From Agromyces flavus (GTDB taxonomy: Bacteria > Actinomycetota > Actinomycetes > Actinomycetales > Microbacteriaceae), in contig NZ_LT629755.1 of NCBI RefSeq assembly GCF_900104685.1, positions 2,728,001 through 2,792,000 on the forward strand: a DNA stretch of 64,000 nucleotides, read 5' to 3'. The notes beneath the pieces are model-generated. The model had not been told where the DNA came from and did no database searches. It worked only from the letters and a program-made list of their open reading frames with translations. The position numbers and the translations under genes were made by a program. The first letter of the stretch is position 1; every line of letters begins with the position of its first letter. This document shows positions 1 through 8,929 of the stretch, in pieces.

Positions 1-40
1 TCACCGGCGAGGCGCCCGCGCCATCCGCTAGCGTCGAGGG

Positions 41-550
41 ATGCCACGACCCGGACTGGTGATCCGAACGACCCGCGAGGACGACTGGCGGGCGATGCGA
101 GAGCTGCGCCTCGAGATGCTCCGCGACACTCCCATCGCCTTCGGCGACACGCTCGAACGCGCGCTCGGCTACGGCGAGACCGAGTGGCGGATCCGCGCCC
201 GCCGCGGCGAGGCGAACGAGCAGACGCTCATCGTCGCGATCGACGGCGACCGGTGGGTCGGCACGATGGGCTGCTACGTGCCCGACCTCAGCACGGGCCC
301 GTTGCTGGTCGGCGTCTACGTCTCGCCCGATCGCCGTGGCGAGCAGGCCGGCGTCACTCGGGCCCTGCTCACCGAGATCGAGCGCTGGGCGGGCGAGCGC
401 AGCGACCGGCTGCGCCTCGAGGTGCACGAGGACAATCCCCGTGCACGGCGGTTCTACGAGAAGCTCGGGTTCGCGTACACCGGCCACAGCCGGCCGTACG
501 AACTCGAGCCGGGCGGGTTGGAGCTCGAGATGGAGAAGCGGCTCCGATAG
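41..550 (+). CDS. GNAT family N-acetyltransferase
   Basis: This 169-residue protein is a stand-alone GCN5-related acetyltransferase, expected to move an acetyl group from acetyl-CoA to an amine; the substrate cannot be told. The fold shows in the beta4 segment LLVGVYVSPDRRGEQAG (about residues 87-104), whose RRGEQAG matches the acetyl-CoA pyrophosphate loop, and in the C-terminal ENPRARRFYEKLGF-type segment (VHEDNPRARRFYEKLGF, about 127-143), which is typical of the family. The ATG is only 6 nt downstream of a TAGCGT -10 element (29-34), so the mRNA is probably leaderless. It converges with the ArsR gene, with 13 nt between the stop codons. Confidence 0.9.
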   Translation: MPRPGLVIRTTREDDWRAMRELRLEMLRDTPIAFGDTLERALGYGETEWRIRARRGEANEQTLIVAIDGDRWVGTMGCYVPDLSTGPLLVGVYVSPDRRGEQAGVTRALLTEIERWAGERSDRLRLEVHEDNPRARRFYEKLGFAYTGHSRPYELEPGGLELEMEKRLR

Positions 551-563
551 CGGCGCTGCGGGG

Positions 564-998
564 CTAACGGCGCTTGCGCTGCGCCACGACCGCGGTGACC
601 TGGTGCGCGGTCTCGGCGAACGCCTTGCCGAGCGCCGAGGCGAACGCGCGCTGGTCGGCGTTGAGGTCGACCTCGGCATCGGCGCCGGCCAGCGTGACCG
701 CGTCGGTCGCGGCATCCGTCGACACGAAGGGGATCAGCCAGTCTTCGAGGCGCTCGAGCGGCGCGCGATCGAGCCGGTAATAGCGGTGCTGCCCCTCCTC
801 GCGCACGGCGACCAGGCCCGACTCGCGGAGCACCTTGAGGTGCTTGGACACCGTGGGCTGGCTCACGCCGAGGGCCGTGACGATCTCGCCGACGCTGATC
901 TCGCCGCCGGACTCGGGTACCGACGTCTCACGGTCGAGGAGGACGCCGAGGATGTCTCGCCTGGTCGGGTCCGCCACCACGTCGAAGATGTCCGCCAT
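564..998 (-). CDS. ArsR-family winged-helix transcriptional regulator
   Basis: This 144-residue protein is a small repressor-type DNA-binding protein. It begins with the ArsR signature MADIFDVVADPTRRDILGVL, and the recognition helix region ALGVSQPTVSKHLKVLRESG follows at about residues 43-62, then a beta-wing (EEGQHRYYRL). I see no cysteine pair that would indicate metal sensing, so the ligand is unknown. The C-terminal half is Ala-rich. A TACCCT -10 (1005-1010, minus strand) lies 6 nt upstream of the ATG, which again suggests a leaderless message. The gene is divergent from the K+ transporter operon and could regulate it, but I see no operator. Confidence 0.88.
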   Translation of the reverse strand: MADIFDVVADPTRRDILGVLLDRETSVPESGGEISVGEIVTALGVSQPTVSKHLKVLRESGLVAVREEGQHRYYRLDRAPLERLEDWLIPFVSTDAATDAVTLAGADAEVDLNADQRAFASALGKAFAETAHQVTAVVAQRKRR

Positions 999-1068
999 GG
1001 CTCAAGGGTAGTCAGTCCGCGCCTGACGCGGGGAGTACGATGACACAGCGTCGAGCGGAGGAGGGCGG
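999..1068. promoter_or_regulatory. Divergent promoter region, arsR-like gene / K+ uptake operon
   Basis: On the minus strand TACCCT (1005-1010) sits 6 nt from the ATG of the ArsR gene. On the plus strand TACGAT (1036-1041) is a plausible -10 for the TrkH-type gene, leaving a short leader with a strong Shine-Dalgarno GGAGGAGGG just before the ATG at 1069. The -35 hexamers are not clear on either strand. Confidence 0.45.
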
Positions 1069-2514
1069 ATGGCCGCGCAACCCGTGGGCCGCCGGGGCGT
1101 GGTCCGGCGCTCATGGCTCGGCGGTGTCCGCGATGCGATCGACGCGCTCGTACGCAGCTCGCCGTCGCGCTTCGCGATCATCGTCTTCGCGAGCCTCATC
1201 CTCATCACGACGCTCCTGCTCTCGCTGCCGATCGCCCGTGCCGGCGCCGGGACGGGCGGCACGCCCCTGTACGACGCCTTCTTCACCGCGACCTCGGCGA
1301 TCTGCGTCACGGGCTTGACCACCGTCGACATGGCCACGCACTGGTCGCCCTTCGGCAACGCCGTGATCTTCATCGGCATGAACGTCGGCGGCATGGGCGT
1401 GCTGACGCTCGCCTCGATCCTCGGCCTGGTGATCTCGCGCCGGCTCGGCCTGCGGGCCAAGCTCATCGCGGCGAGCGACACGAACCCGTCGCGCGTGCAC
1501 GCCGGACCGGTGTCGGAACGACAGGCCGTGCGTCTCGGCGAGGTCGGCGGGCTGCTGGCGACGGTCGCGATCAGCACACTGTCGATCGAGGCGGTCATCA
1601 TGCTCGGGATGATCCCGAGCGTGCTCGCGGCCGGGTACGACGTGGGCACGAGCGTCTGGTACTCGGCCTACTACTCGGTCAGCGCCTTCACGAACACGGG
1701 CTTCGCGCCGAACCCGCTCGGCCCCGTCGAGTTCTTCGACGACTACTGGTTCCAGTCGCTGCTCATGCTCGACGTGTTCCTCGGCAGCCTCGGCTTCCCC
1801 GTGATCTACGCGCTGCTGCGCACGTGGCGGATGCCGCGGCGCTGGAGCGTGCACGTCAAGCTGACGCTGACCACGACCGCGATCCTGTGGGTCGCGGGCG
1901 CCCTCACGTTCCTCGTGCTCGAGTACGACAACCCGAAGACCTACGGCGCGTTCGGATTCGGCAAGACGCTGTACGAGGCGTTCTTCATGTCGACCATGAC
2001 CCGCTCGGGCGGCTTCGCCACGATCGACATGCACGACCTGTACGGATCGAGCCTGCTCGTGACCGACATGCTCATGTTCGTCGGCGGCGGATCGGCGTCG
2101 ACCGCCGGCGGCATCAAGGTGACGACCCTCGCGGTGCTCTTCCTCGCCGCCTACGCCGAGGCCCGCGGCGCGCCCGCGATGGAGGCGTTCGGGCGACGGA
2201 TCCCTCGCGACATCCTGCGCCTGGCCGTCAGCGTCGTGCTGTGGGGCGCGACGATCGTCGCGGTGTCGACCGTCGTGATCGTGCAGATGACGAAGGCGCC
2301 GCTCGACTTCGTGCTGTTCGACGTCATCTCCGCATTCGCGACGTGCGGTCTCTCGACGGGCCTGACCGAGTCGCTGCCGCCCGAGGGCAAGTACGTCATG
2401 GCGCTGACCATGTTCATGGGCCGCGTCGGCACCGTCACGCTGGCGGCGGCACTCGCGGCGGCCCAGAAACGCCAACTGTTCAGGAGACCGGAAGAGAGGC
2501 CCATCGTTGGTTGA
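1069..2514 (+). CDS. TrkH/KtrB-type K+ uptake channel subunit
   Basis: This 481-residue integral membrane protein is the ion-conducting subunit of a Ktr/Trk potassium uptake system. The four pore loops that form the selectivity filter are visible: CVTGLT around residues 79-84, NTGF at about 209-212, SGGF at about 313-316 and CGLS at about 426-429, each with the conserved glycine. Length and loop spacing fit KtrB (about 450-480 residues). The gene starts at an ATG preceded by GGAGGAGGG. It overlaps the next gene, the cytosolic regulatory subunit, by 8 nt, so the two are translationally coupled. Confidence 0.93.
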   Translation: MAAQPVGRRGVVRRSWLGGVRDAIDALVRSSPSRFAIIVFASLILITTLLLSLPIARAGAGTGGTPLYDAFFTATSAICVTGLTTVDMATHWSPFGNAVIFIGMNVGGMGVLTLASILGLVISRRLGLRAKLIAASDTNPSRVHAGPVSERQAVRLGEVGGLLATVAISTLSIEAVIMLGMIPSVLAAGYDVGTSVWYSAYYSVSAFTNTGFAPNPLGPVEFFDDYWFQSLLMLDVFLGSLGFPVIYALLRTWRMPRRWSVHVKLTLTTTAILWVAGALTFLVLEYDNPKTYGAFGFGKTLYEAFFMSTMTRSGGFATIDMHDLYGSSLLVTDMLMFVGGGSASTAGGIKVTTLAVLFLAAYAEARGAPAMEAFGRRIPRDILRLAVSVVLWGATIVAVSTVVIVQMTKAPLDFVLFDVISAFATCGLSTGLTESLPPEGKYVMALTMFMGRVGTVTLAAALAAAQKRQLFRRPEERPIVG

Positions 2515-3175
2515 TCGCATCAAGCACGACGCCCCCGTGCTCGTCATCGGACTCGGCCGGTTCGGGGCGGCCACCGCCGGCCAGCTCGACCGCCTCGGCC
2601 GCGAGGTGCTCGCCGTCGACGACGACGAGGCGCTCGTTCAGAAGTGGGCGGAACGGGTCACGCACGCCGTCGTCGCCGACGCGCGCTCACTCGACGCGCT
2701 CAAGCAGATCGGCGCGCAGGAGTTCTCGATCGCGGTCTGCGCGGTCGGCTCGTCGATCGAGGCGTCGGTGCTCATCACCGCCAACCTCGTCGACCTCAAG
2801 ATCCCGCAGATCTGGGCCAAGGCGATCTCGACGTCGCACGGCAAGATCCTCGAGCGCATCGGCGCCAACCACGTCATCTACCCCGAGGCCGAGGCCGGCG
2901 AGCGGGTCGCGCACCTGGTCAGCGGCCGCATGATCGACTTCATCGAGTTCGACGACGACTTCGCGCTCGTGAAGATGTACCCGCCGAAGCCGATCCGCGG
3001 CAAGACCCTCACCGAGTCGGGCGTGCGCTCGCGGCACAACGTGACCGTCGTCGGCGTGAAGAGCCCGGGCAAGCCGTTCACCTACGCGACCGAGAAGACC
3101 GTGGTGTCCAACCACGACCTCATCATCGTGTCGGGCACCGAGGGCGACATCGAGAAGTTCGCCGCGCTCGAGTGA
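2507..3175 (+). CDS. TrkA/KtrA-type NAD(H)-binding K+ channel regulatory subunit
   Basis: This 222-residue cytosolic protein is the RCK gating subunit partner of the preceding channel. The N-terminal Rossmann motif VLVIGLGRFGAATAGQL (about residues 10-26) binds a nucleotide, and the C-terminal part (from about residue 140) is a TrkA_C domain. The most likely start is the TTG at 2507, inside the last codons of the channel gene: it puts VDRIKHDAPVLVIGLG in register with homologous N-termini and lies just after AGAGAGG. An internal ATG would remove the Rossmann glycines. Confidence 0.93.
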   Translation: MVDRIKHDAPVLVIGLGRFGAATAGQLDRLGREVLAVDDDEALVQKWAERVTHAVVADARSLDALKQIGAQEFSIAVCAVGSSIEASVLITANLVDLKIPQIWAKAISTSHGKILERIGANHVIYPEAEAGERVAHLVSGRMIDFIEFDDDFALVKMYPPKPIRGKTLTESGVRSRHNVTVVGVKSPGKPFTYATEKTVVSNHDLIIVSGTEGDIEKFAALE

Positions 3176-3244
3176 CCCGGATGCCGCAGGGCGGGCGGGC
3201 GTGCCATCCGTCGCCCCGGCCGTGGCGACCGGTGAGGCCGCAGC

Positions 3245-3646
3245 TCAGGCGGCGTCGCCCGCGAGGGTCGACACGATCGTCGCGATCACGCCGATCACGA
3301 GCAGGATGACCGCGAGCGTGCCGAGGAGGCGCGGCACGGGCGAGTCGGCCTCGAAGCGCAGCCGCTCGGGGGTGCGCCGACGATAGAACGCGGGCTGCGT
3401 CTCGGTGCCGACGACATGCGAGTGCTCGTCGGGTTCGAGCCCGCGTTCGTGGAATTCGCCCTCGGCGAACCAGCGCACGCGCGTGCCGTCATCGCCGCCC
3501 GCGTCGACGAGGACCGCGTCGGTGGGCTCCCACGTGCCGTCAGCCATCCGCGCGAACGCGAACGCGAGCAGGCAGAGCCCGCCGCCGACGAGCGTGATCC
3601 ACGCGACCACCTCGCTCACGAGCGCGATGACGTCGAGCGAACCCAT
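3245..3646 (-). CDS. Small membrane protein with two TM segments, unknown function
   Basis: This 133-residue protein has an N-terminal hydrophobic helix (about residues 5-33), a soluble middle of about 70 residues (WEPTDAVLVDAGG..VRWFAEGEFHERGL) and a second TM helix near the C-terminus (about 107-127). The TM-soluble-TM layout recalls DUF3592-like membrane proteins, but I do not recognise the family firmly. Expression is suggested by a TACGCT -10 (3653-3658, minus strand) 6 nt before the ATG, a leaderless arrangement used repeatedly in this window. It faces away from the ABC ATPase gene. Confidence 0.75.
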   Translation of the reverse strand: MGSLDVIALVSEVVAWITLVGGGLCLLAFAFARMADGTWEPTDAVLVDAGGDDGTRVRWFAEGEFHERGLEPDEHSHVVGTETQPAFYRRRTPERLRFEADSPVPRLLGTLAVILLVIGVIATIVSTLAGDAA

Positions 3647-3742
3647 GACGCGAGCGTACCCGTCGCGCGAGCCCTCGAGGACACGGCAGTGAGTGCCGTT
3701 GGTCCCCTTTCGGCACGGCCACCCCGGCGTAGCATCCGGCGC

Positions 3743-4684
3743 ATGGCCGACGTCATCCGCACCCGGGGCCTGGTGAAGCGCTTCGGGCCGGTCATCGCGC
3801 TCGACGGCCTGGACCTTTCGGTGGGCGAGGGTGAGATCCACGGCTTCCTCGGCCCGAACGGTGCGGGCAAGTCGACGACGATCCGGATCCTGCTCGGCCT
3901 CGCTCGGCCGAGCGGCGGCGTCGCCGAACTGTTCGGGCGGGACGCGTGGCGGCATGCCTCGGAGCTCCACCACCGCGTGGCGTACGTTCCCGGCGATGTC
4001 GGCCTCTGGCCGAACCTGTCGGGCTCCGAGTCGATCGACCTGCTGACGCGGCTGCGCGGCGGCCGGTCGGACCGCCGGGCCTACGGCGAGCGCCGGCAGC
4101 GCCTCCTCGACGCGTTCCAGCTCGACCCGCGCGCGAAGGGCCGCGCGTACTCGAAGGGCAACCGGCAGAAGGTCGCGCTCGTGGCCGCGTTCGCGACACC
4201 GGCCGACCTCTACCTGCTCGACGAGCCCACGAGCGGCCTCGACCCCCTCATGGAGCAGGTGTTCAACCGCGAGATCGCACGCGTGGCGGCGGATGGCGCG
4301 ACGGTGCTCCTCTCGAGCCACATCCTCTCCGAGGTCGAGGTGCTGTGCGATCGGGTCAGCATCATCCGGGCCGGAAGGCTGGTGGAATCGGGAACGCTCG
4401 CCGACCTGCGTCACCTGACCCGATCGGAGATCGCGTTCATTCACGAGCCCGGACACGATGCGGCGCTCGCCGCCATCGCGGGAGCGCACGACCTCGTGGT
4501 CGACCACGGTCGCGTCCGCTTCTCGGTCGACAGCGACCGCGTCCCGCACCTGCTTCCCGAACTCGGTCGCCTGGGCGTGCGGGGCCTGACGGTCGCACCG
4601 CCCTCGCTCGAGGAGCTCTTCCTGCGTCACTACGCCGATGAGCCCGACTGGGTCACCGACGGGTCGGCGACGGGCGACCGTTAG
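3743..4684 (+). CDS. ABC transporter ATP-binding protein (first of two paralogues)
   Basis: This 313-residue protein is an ABC-2-type exporter ATPase. Walker A is GPNGAGKST (about 37-45), Walker B LYLLDEP lies near residue 160, and the H-loop region is [11 protein letters not shown]. The signature is the degenerate YSKGNRQK rather than LSGGQ, as in polyketide-antibiotic and lantibiotic-type exporters. The C-terminal extension ends LEELFLRHYADE. It is followed by a very similar second ATPase and one permease. The ATG has TAGCAT (3730-3735) 7 nt upstream, so it probably has its own leaderless promoter, separate from the operator-controlled second gene. Confidence 0.92.
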   Translation: MADVIRTRGLVKRFGPVIALDGLDLSVGEGEIHGFLGPNGAGKSTTIRILLGLARPSGGVAELFGRDAWRHASELHHRVAYVPGDVGLWPNLSGSESIDLLTRLRGGRSDRRAYGERRQRLLDAFQLDPRAKGRAYSKGNRQKVALVAAFATPADLYLLDEPTSGLDPLMEQVFNREIARVAADGATVLLSSHILSEVEVLCDRVSIIRAGRLVESGTLADLRHLTRSEIAFIHEPGHDAALAAIAGAHDLVVDHGRVRFSVDSDRVPHLLPELGRLGVRGLTVAPPSLEELFLRHYADEPDWVTDGSATGDR

Positions 4685-4698
4685 GGTTTCGTTAGAAG

Positions 4699-4736
4699 GA
4701 TTCACAACTTTGTGAATCGCGCGTAGCATCGCGACC
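4699..4736 (+). promoter_or_regulatory. Operator-promoter of the exporter operon (20-bp perfect palindrome)
   Basis: Positions 4699-4718 read GATTCACAACTTTGTGAATC, a perfect 9-bp inverted repeat around a CT centre. It covers a -35 candidate TTCACA (4701-4706), which is 17 bp from the -10 TAGCAT (4724-4729); the ATG follows 7 nt later at 4737. A repressor bound here would block RNA polymerase. The obvious candidate is the MarR/GbsR-like protein at the end of the same operon, which would then be autoregulatory; that assignment is an inference. Confidence 0.7.
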
Positions 4737-5669
4737 ATGACCACCGTGATCCGCACCCGAGGGCTCGAGAAGCGCTTCGGGCGCACCATCGCACTCGACG
4801 GGCTCGACTTCACCGTCGAGTCCGGCGAGATCCATGGCTTCCTCGGCCCGAACGGCGCGGGGAAGTCGACGACCATCCGCATCCTGCTCGGGCTGGCGCG
4901 CGCGTCCGCCGGCGAGGCGACGCTCTTCGGCCGCGACCCGTGGACCGACGCCGCCGAGCTGCATCGGCGGGTCGCCTACGTGCCCGGAGACGTCGCGCTC
5001 TGGCCGAACTTCACGGGCGGCGAGGCGATCGACCTGCTCACGAAGCTCCGCGGGGGGATGACCGACCGCGCCGCGTACGGGGAGCGCAAGGAGCGGCTGC
5101 TCGAGGAGTTCCAGCTCGACCCGCGCAAGAAGGGCCGCGCCTACTCGAAGGGCAACCGGCAGAAGGTGGCGCTCGTGGCGGCATTCGCGTCTCCGGCCGA
5201 GCTCTACGTACTCGACGAGCCCACGAGCGGCCTCGACCCGCTCATGGAGCAGGTCTTCAACCGCGAGATCGATCGCGTCGCCCGTGACGGCGCGACGGTG
5301 CTGCTCTCGAGCCACATCCTCTCCGAGGTCGAGGAGCTCTGCGACCGCGTGACGATCATCCGTGCCGGAAAGGTCGTCGAGAGCGGCACGCTCACCGAGC
5401 TGCGTCACCTGACCCGCACCGAGATCTCGTTCATCCACGACCCCTCCACGGAGGCCGACGTCGCCGCCATCCGTGATGCCCACGACCTCGTCATCGACGA
5501 GGGCCGCGTGCGGTTCACCGTCGACAGCGAACGTGTCGCCGAGGTCCTCCCCGACCTCGGCCGACTCGGGGTGCAGGGCCTCACGGTGGCCCCGCCATCG
5601 CTCGAGGACCTGTTCCTGCGCCACTACGGCGACGAGCTCGCCCCGGTCGAGGAGGAGGCGCGGGCGTGA
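4737..5669 (+). CDS. ABC transporter ATP-binding protein (second paralogue)
   Basis: This 310-residue ATPase is a close paralogue of the preceding one and is colinear with it throughout: Walker [10 protein letters not shown], signature YSKGNRQK, Walker [14 protein letters not shown], and a C-terminus with [12 protein letters not shown]. By eye roughly two thirds to three quarters of residues match, so the pair looks like a tandem duplication. It overlaps the permease start by 4 nt (GTGA), which makes it the direct partner of that permease. Its promoter carries a 20-bp palindrome that the first copy lacks, so the two copies are likely expressed under different conditions. Confidence 0.93.
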   Translation: MTTVIRTRGLEKRFGRTIALDGLDFTVESGEIHGFLGPNGAGKSTTIRILLGLARASAGEATLFGRDPWTDAAELHRRVAYVPGDVALWPNFTGGEAIDLLTKLRGGMTDRAAYGERKERLLEEFQLDPRKKGRAYSKGNRQKVALVAAFASPAELYVLDEPTSGLDPLMEQVFNREIDRVARDGATVLLSSHILSEVEELCDRVTIIRAGKVVESGTLTELRHLTRTEISFIHDPSTEADVAAIRDAHDLVIDEGRVRFTVDSERVAEVLPDLGRLGVQGLTVAPPSLEDLFLRHYGDELAPVEEEARA

Positions 5670-7288
5670 CCAGGCTCATGGTGCTGCTGCGGCAGCGCAT
5701 CCGTCGAGACCGCCTGCAGCTCGCGCTCTGGATCCTCGGCACCGCGCTGCTCGCATACGGCTCGATCTCGGCGGTGTACTCCACGTACGGCGAGGAGAGC
5801 GACCGACGCGAGATCCTCGGCGTCGCGGTCGCGACCCGCACGATCCTCGTCTTCCGCGGCACGCCCAACGGCACGGATGATGGCGCGTTCGCCTTCTTCC
5901 TCCTCTTCGCGTGGCTCGCGCTCATGGGCGGGCTGATGAGCACGTTCCTCGCCGTGCGCCACACGCGCCAGGAGGAGGAGCAGGGTCGCGCCGAGGCGAT
6001 CGCGGCGACGCCGGCGGGTCGCATCCTCCCGACGACCGCGACCGTCGTCCACGGCGTGCTCGCGAACATCGGCCTCGGCCTCTTCATCGCCGTGGCGCTC
6101 ATCGCGAACGGCCTCGACACCACCGGCTCGTTCGTCTGGGGCGCGGCGATCGCGGCCTCGGGCGTCGCCTTCCTCGCGTTCGGCCTGTTCGCCGCCCAGC
6201 TGTTCCGGACCTCGCGTGCAGCCAACGGGCTGTCGGTCGCCTTCGTGCTCGCCGCCTACCTGCTGCGTGGCATCGGGGATGCCGCGGGGACGCCGTCCGA
6301 GGACCTGCTCCACGTCACCCCCGCGTGGCCGAGCTGGCTCTCCCCCATCGGGTACGGCCAGTTCACCGGCGCCTACGTCGAGAACGACCTGACGCCGTTG
6401 CTCGTCCCGCTCGGCTTCGCCGCGGCGCTCATCGCCGTCGTGTTCGGACTGCAGGCGGTGCGCGACCAGGGTGCGAGCCTGGTGGCCGGTCGCGCCGGCC
6501 GCGCGACCGCCGGGCCCGTGCTGGGCAGCTCGTTCGGCCTCGCGTGGCGGCTGAACACCGCCATCCTGCTCTCATGGACGGCGGGCGGCATCGCGACGGG
6601 ATTGCTAGCGACCTCGCTGTCGTCGGTCATCAACCAGGCGGCGACCGACACGCCGCAGGTGCTCGAGACGCTCCGCTCGGCGATCGGCAGCGACGCGACG
6701 ATCGAGGAGGCCTTCGTGGGGGTCTTCTACGGGCTCGTCGGCGTCCTCGCCGCGTGCTGCGCCATCCAGGTGGGCATCCGGGCACGGCAGGAGGAGGCCC
6801 ACGGCACCGCCGAGCTCGTGCTCGGCACCCGCGTCCCTCGCGTCCGTTGGCTGCTCGAGTACTGGATCGTCGGCGTCATCGTCATCGTGATCGTGCTCGC
6901 CGCCGCCGCGCTCGCGGGCATCGTAGGGGCGAGCAGCGCAGCCGATCCCGAATCGCTCGTCCCGAACGTGCTCGAAGCGGCGGCCGCGCAACTGCCCGCG
7001 TGCCTGGTCTTCCTCGGCTTCACGTTGGTCGTGTTCGCCTTCCTGCCGCGCGCGACGATCCCGGTCGGATGGACCGCCATCGGCCTCGCCGCGATCCTCG
7101 GCACGTGGGGGCCGATCCTCCAGCTCCCCGAGTGGCTCATCAACCTGTCGCCGTTCGCCCATTCACCGGTCCCGTCCGGTGGTGAGACCGACTGGACCGG
7201 TGGCTTCTGGATGCTCGCCATCGCGCTGGCGGCCGCCGCGCTTGCCGTGTGGTCGATGCGTCGCCGCGAGCTGGCCTCGGGCGGATGA
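5666..7288 (+). CDS. ABC exporter permease, polyketide-antibiotic exporter type
   Basis: This 540-residue membrane protein has roughly twelve hydrophobic segments in two halves, the layout of TnrB/COG3559-type permeases that export polyketide antibiotics and related drugs. The N-terminus [23 protein letters not shown] and the cytoplasmic loop [22 protein letters not shown] (near residues 93-115) are typical; a related loop [21 protein letters not shown] occurs in the second half near residue 370, which shows the internal duplication. GTG start overlapping the upstream stop. The exported compound is unknown. Export as a dimer with one or both upstream ATPases is expected. Confidence 0.88.
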   Translation: MTRLMVLLRQRIRRDRLQLALWILGTALLAYGSISAVYSTYGEESDRREILGVAVATRTILVFRGTPNGTDDGAFAFFLLFAWLALMGGLMSTFLAVRHTRQEEEQGRAEAIAATPAGRILPTTATVVHGVLANIGLGLFIAVALIANGLDTTGSFVWGAAIAASGVAFLAFGLFAAQLFRTSRAANGLSVAFVLAAYLLRGIGDAAGTPSEDLLHVTPAWPSWLSPIGYGQFTGAYVENDLTPLLVPLGFAAALIAVVFGLQAVRDQGASLVAGRAGRATAGPVLGSSFGLAWRLNTAILLSWTAGGIATGLLATSLSSVINQAATDTPQVLETLRSAIGSDATIEEAFVGVFYGLVGVLAACCAIQVGIRARQEEAHGTAELVLGTRVPRVRWLLEYWIVGVIVIVIVLAAAALAGIVGASSAADPESLVPNVLEAAAAQLPACLVFLGFTLVVFAFLPRATIPVGWTAIGLAAILGTWGPILQLPEWLINLSPFAHSPVPSGGETDWTGGFWMLAIALAAAALAVWSMRRRELASGG

Positions 7289-7300
7289 AAGACTGAGCGG

Positions 7301-7786
7301 ATGCCACGCGACGAGCAGGGCCTGAGGTCCGCGGTGGAGCAGTCGGCCGCGGTCCTCACCAATGCCGGGTTCCCGAGGATGCCGGCACGCGTGCTCATGG
7401 CCCTGCTCGTCGCCGACGCGGGAGGGCTCACCGCGTCCGAGCTCGGCGAACAGCTCGGCGTGAGCGCCGCGGCCATCTCGGGTGCGGTGCGGTACCTGGC
7501 CCAGATCGGCATCCTCCACCGGGTGCCCCAGGCGGGCAGTCGTCGCGATCGGTGGGAGTTCCTCGACGACGCCTGGTACACCGCACTCATGGCGAAGAGT
7601 CCCGTCTACGGCGTGATCGCCGACCTGGGCGACCGGGCGGCCGACGCGATCGGCGACGAGAACGCGGCTGGGGCGACCCGCGCGCGGGAGATGGCGCGGT
7701 TCTACCGCTTCATCGATGCCCGGATGCCCGAGCTCATGCGCGAGTGGGAGGAGCTGCGGGCGGCGTCGACGGCGAGCCGGCCGTAG
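7301..7786 (+). CDS. MarR/GbsR-type winged-helix transcriptional regulator
   Basis: This 161-residue protein has a winged helix at about residues 45-95, including LTASELGEQLGVSAAAISGAVRYLAQIGILHRV, and a helical C-terminal dimerisation part. This is the arrangement seen in GbsR/MarR-type regulators that commonly sit beside ABC exporters. It follows the permease stop by 12 nt and probably regulates the exporter through the palindrome at 4699-4718. AAGACT (7289-7294) ends 6 nt before the ATG, so an additional leaderless promoter for this gene is possible. Confidence 0.88.
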   Translation: MPRDEQGLRSAVEQSAAVLTNAGFPRMPARVLMALLVADAGGLTASELGEQLGVSAAAISGAVRYLAQIGILHRVPQAGSRRDRWEFLDDAWYTALMAKSPVYGVIADLGDRAADAIGDENAAGATRAREMARFYRFIDARMPELMREWEELRAASTASRP

Positions 7787-7795
7787 CCTTGATCG

Positions 7796-8929
7796 GTGCA
7801 GTGCCCGTACTTCGACGCGGGGCGATGCCGTTCGTGCTCGCTCATGGGTCGGCCGTACCCGCTGCAGCTCGACGACAAGCAGCGTCACGCCGAGGAGCTC
7901 CTCGCGCCGTTCGACGTGCCGGCCTGGCTTCCCGCCACCGCCAGCCGTGAGCGCGACTACCGGAACAAGGCCAAGATGGTGGTCGGCGGCACGGTCGACG
8001 CGCCGACCATCGGCATCCTCGACGCCGACGGGTTCGGAGTCGACCTGCAGGCGTGCGGCATCTGCTCGCCCGGGCATCGAGCCGCGTTCCCCGTGCTGAC
8101 GAGGTTCATCACCCTCGCGAGGATCACGCCGTACGACGTGAACGCCCGCCGCGGTGAGCTCAAGCACGTCATCGTCACCGAGTCGCCCGATGGCGAGCTC
8201 ATGGTGCGCTTCGTGCTGCGCTCGAGCGAGCCGCTCGGCCGCATGCGCAAGCACATGCCGACGCTGCTCGCCGAGCTGCCGCAGGCGCGCGTCGTCACCG
8301 CGAACCTCCTGCCCGAGCACAAGGCCGTGCTCGAGGGCGCCGAGGAGATCGTGCTCACCGACGCCGACACGCTGCCGATGCGCCTGAACGACGTGACGAT
8401 GCACCTGCGTCCGCAGAGCTTCTTCCAGACGAACACGGCGATCGCCGAGGCGCTCTACGCCGAGGCGCGCGACTGGATCCGCGACCTCGCGCCCGAGGAC
8501 GCGTGGGACCTCTACTCCGGCGTCGGCGGCTTCGCCCTCCACCTCGCCGGCGGCGGCACCGAGGTCACGGGCATCGAGACGAGCGTCGAGGCCGTCGCGA
8601 GCGCCGAGCTGAGCCGAACGGATGCCGCGCTCTCACGCGTGCGCTTCGCCGCGGGCGATGCCACCGCGTTCGCGCTCGCCGCGCCATCCGCCCCCGACCT
8701 GGTCGTCGTCAACCCACCGCGGCGTGGCATCGGGGCCGAGCTCGCCGGCTGGCTGGAGCGTTCGGACACGGCGCACGTGCTCTACTCGAGCTGCAACGCG
8801 GCCTCGCTGGCGAAGGACCTCGCCGCGATGCCGTCGCTACGGCCCGTCAAGGCGCGCGTCTTCGACATGTTCCCGCAGACCACGCACTTCGAGGTGATGG
8901 TGCTGCTCGAGCGCAACCCGCGCGGCTAA
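7796..8929 (+). CDS. rlmC: 23S rRNA (uracil(747)-C(5))-methyltransferase
   Basis: This 377-residue RNA methyltransferase of the RumB/RlmC family makes 5-methyluridine at position 747 of 23S rRNA. The N-terminal cysteines for an Fe-S cluster are in MQCPYFDAGRCRSCSLMG, the pattern of E. coli RlmC, with another Cys cluster at CGICSPG. The SAM motif is DLYSGVGGFALHLA, the NPPRRGIG motif follows, and the catalytic cysteine is in LYSSCNAASLAKDL near the C-terminus. The GTG start is supported by TAGCCT (7784-7789) 6 nt upstream, which would make it leaderless. Its stop overlaps the convergent proC stop by 4 nt. Confidence 0.94.
   Translation: MQCPYFDAGRCRSCSLMGRPYPLQLDDKQRHAEELLAPFDVPAWLPATASRERDYRNKAKMVVGGTVDAPTIGILDADGFGVDLQACGICSPGHRAAFPVLTRFITLARITPYDVNARRGELKHVIVTESPDGELMVRFVLRSSEPLGRMRKHMPTLLAELPQARVVTANLLPEHKAVLEGAEEIVLTDADTLPMRLNDVTMHLRPQSFFQTNTAIAEALYAEARDWIRDLAPEDAWDLYSGVGGFALHLAGGGTEVTGIETSVEAVASAELSRTDAALSRVRFAAGDATAFALAAPSAPDLVVVNPPRRGIGAELAGWLERSDTAHVLYSSCNAASLAKDLAAMPSLRPVKARVFDMFPQTTHFEVMVLLERNPRG

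Noticed and set aside
1111..2574. Long minus-strand reading frame opposite the TrkH-type gene
   Set aside because: It is the antisense shadow of a clear K+ channel gene; its product is Arg/Asp/His-rich without any domain.
4692..5624. Long minus-strand reading frame opposite the second ABC ATPase
   Set aside because: Antisense shadow of a Walker-motif ATPase; composition is typical of high-GC antisense frames.
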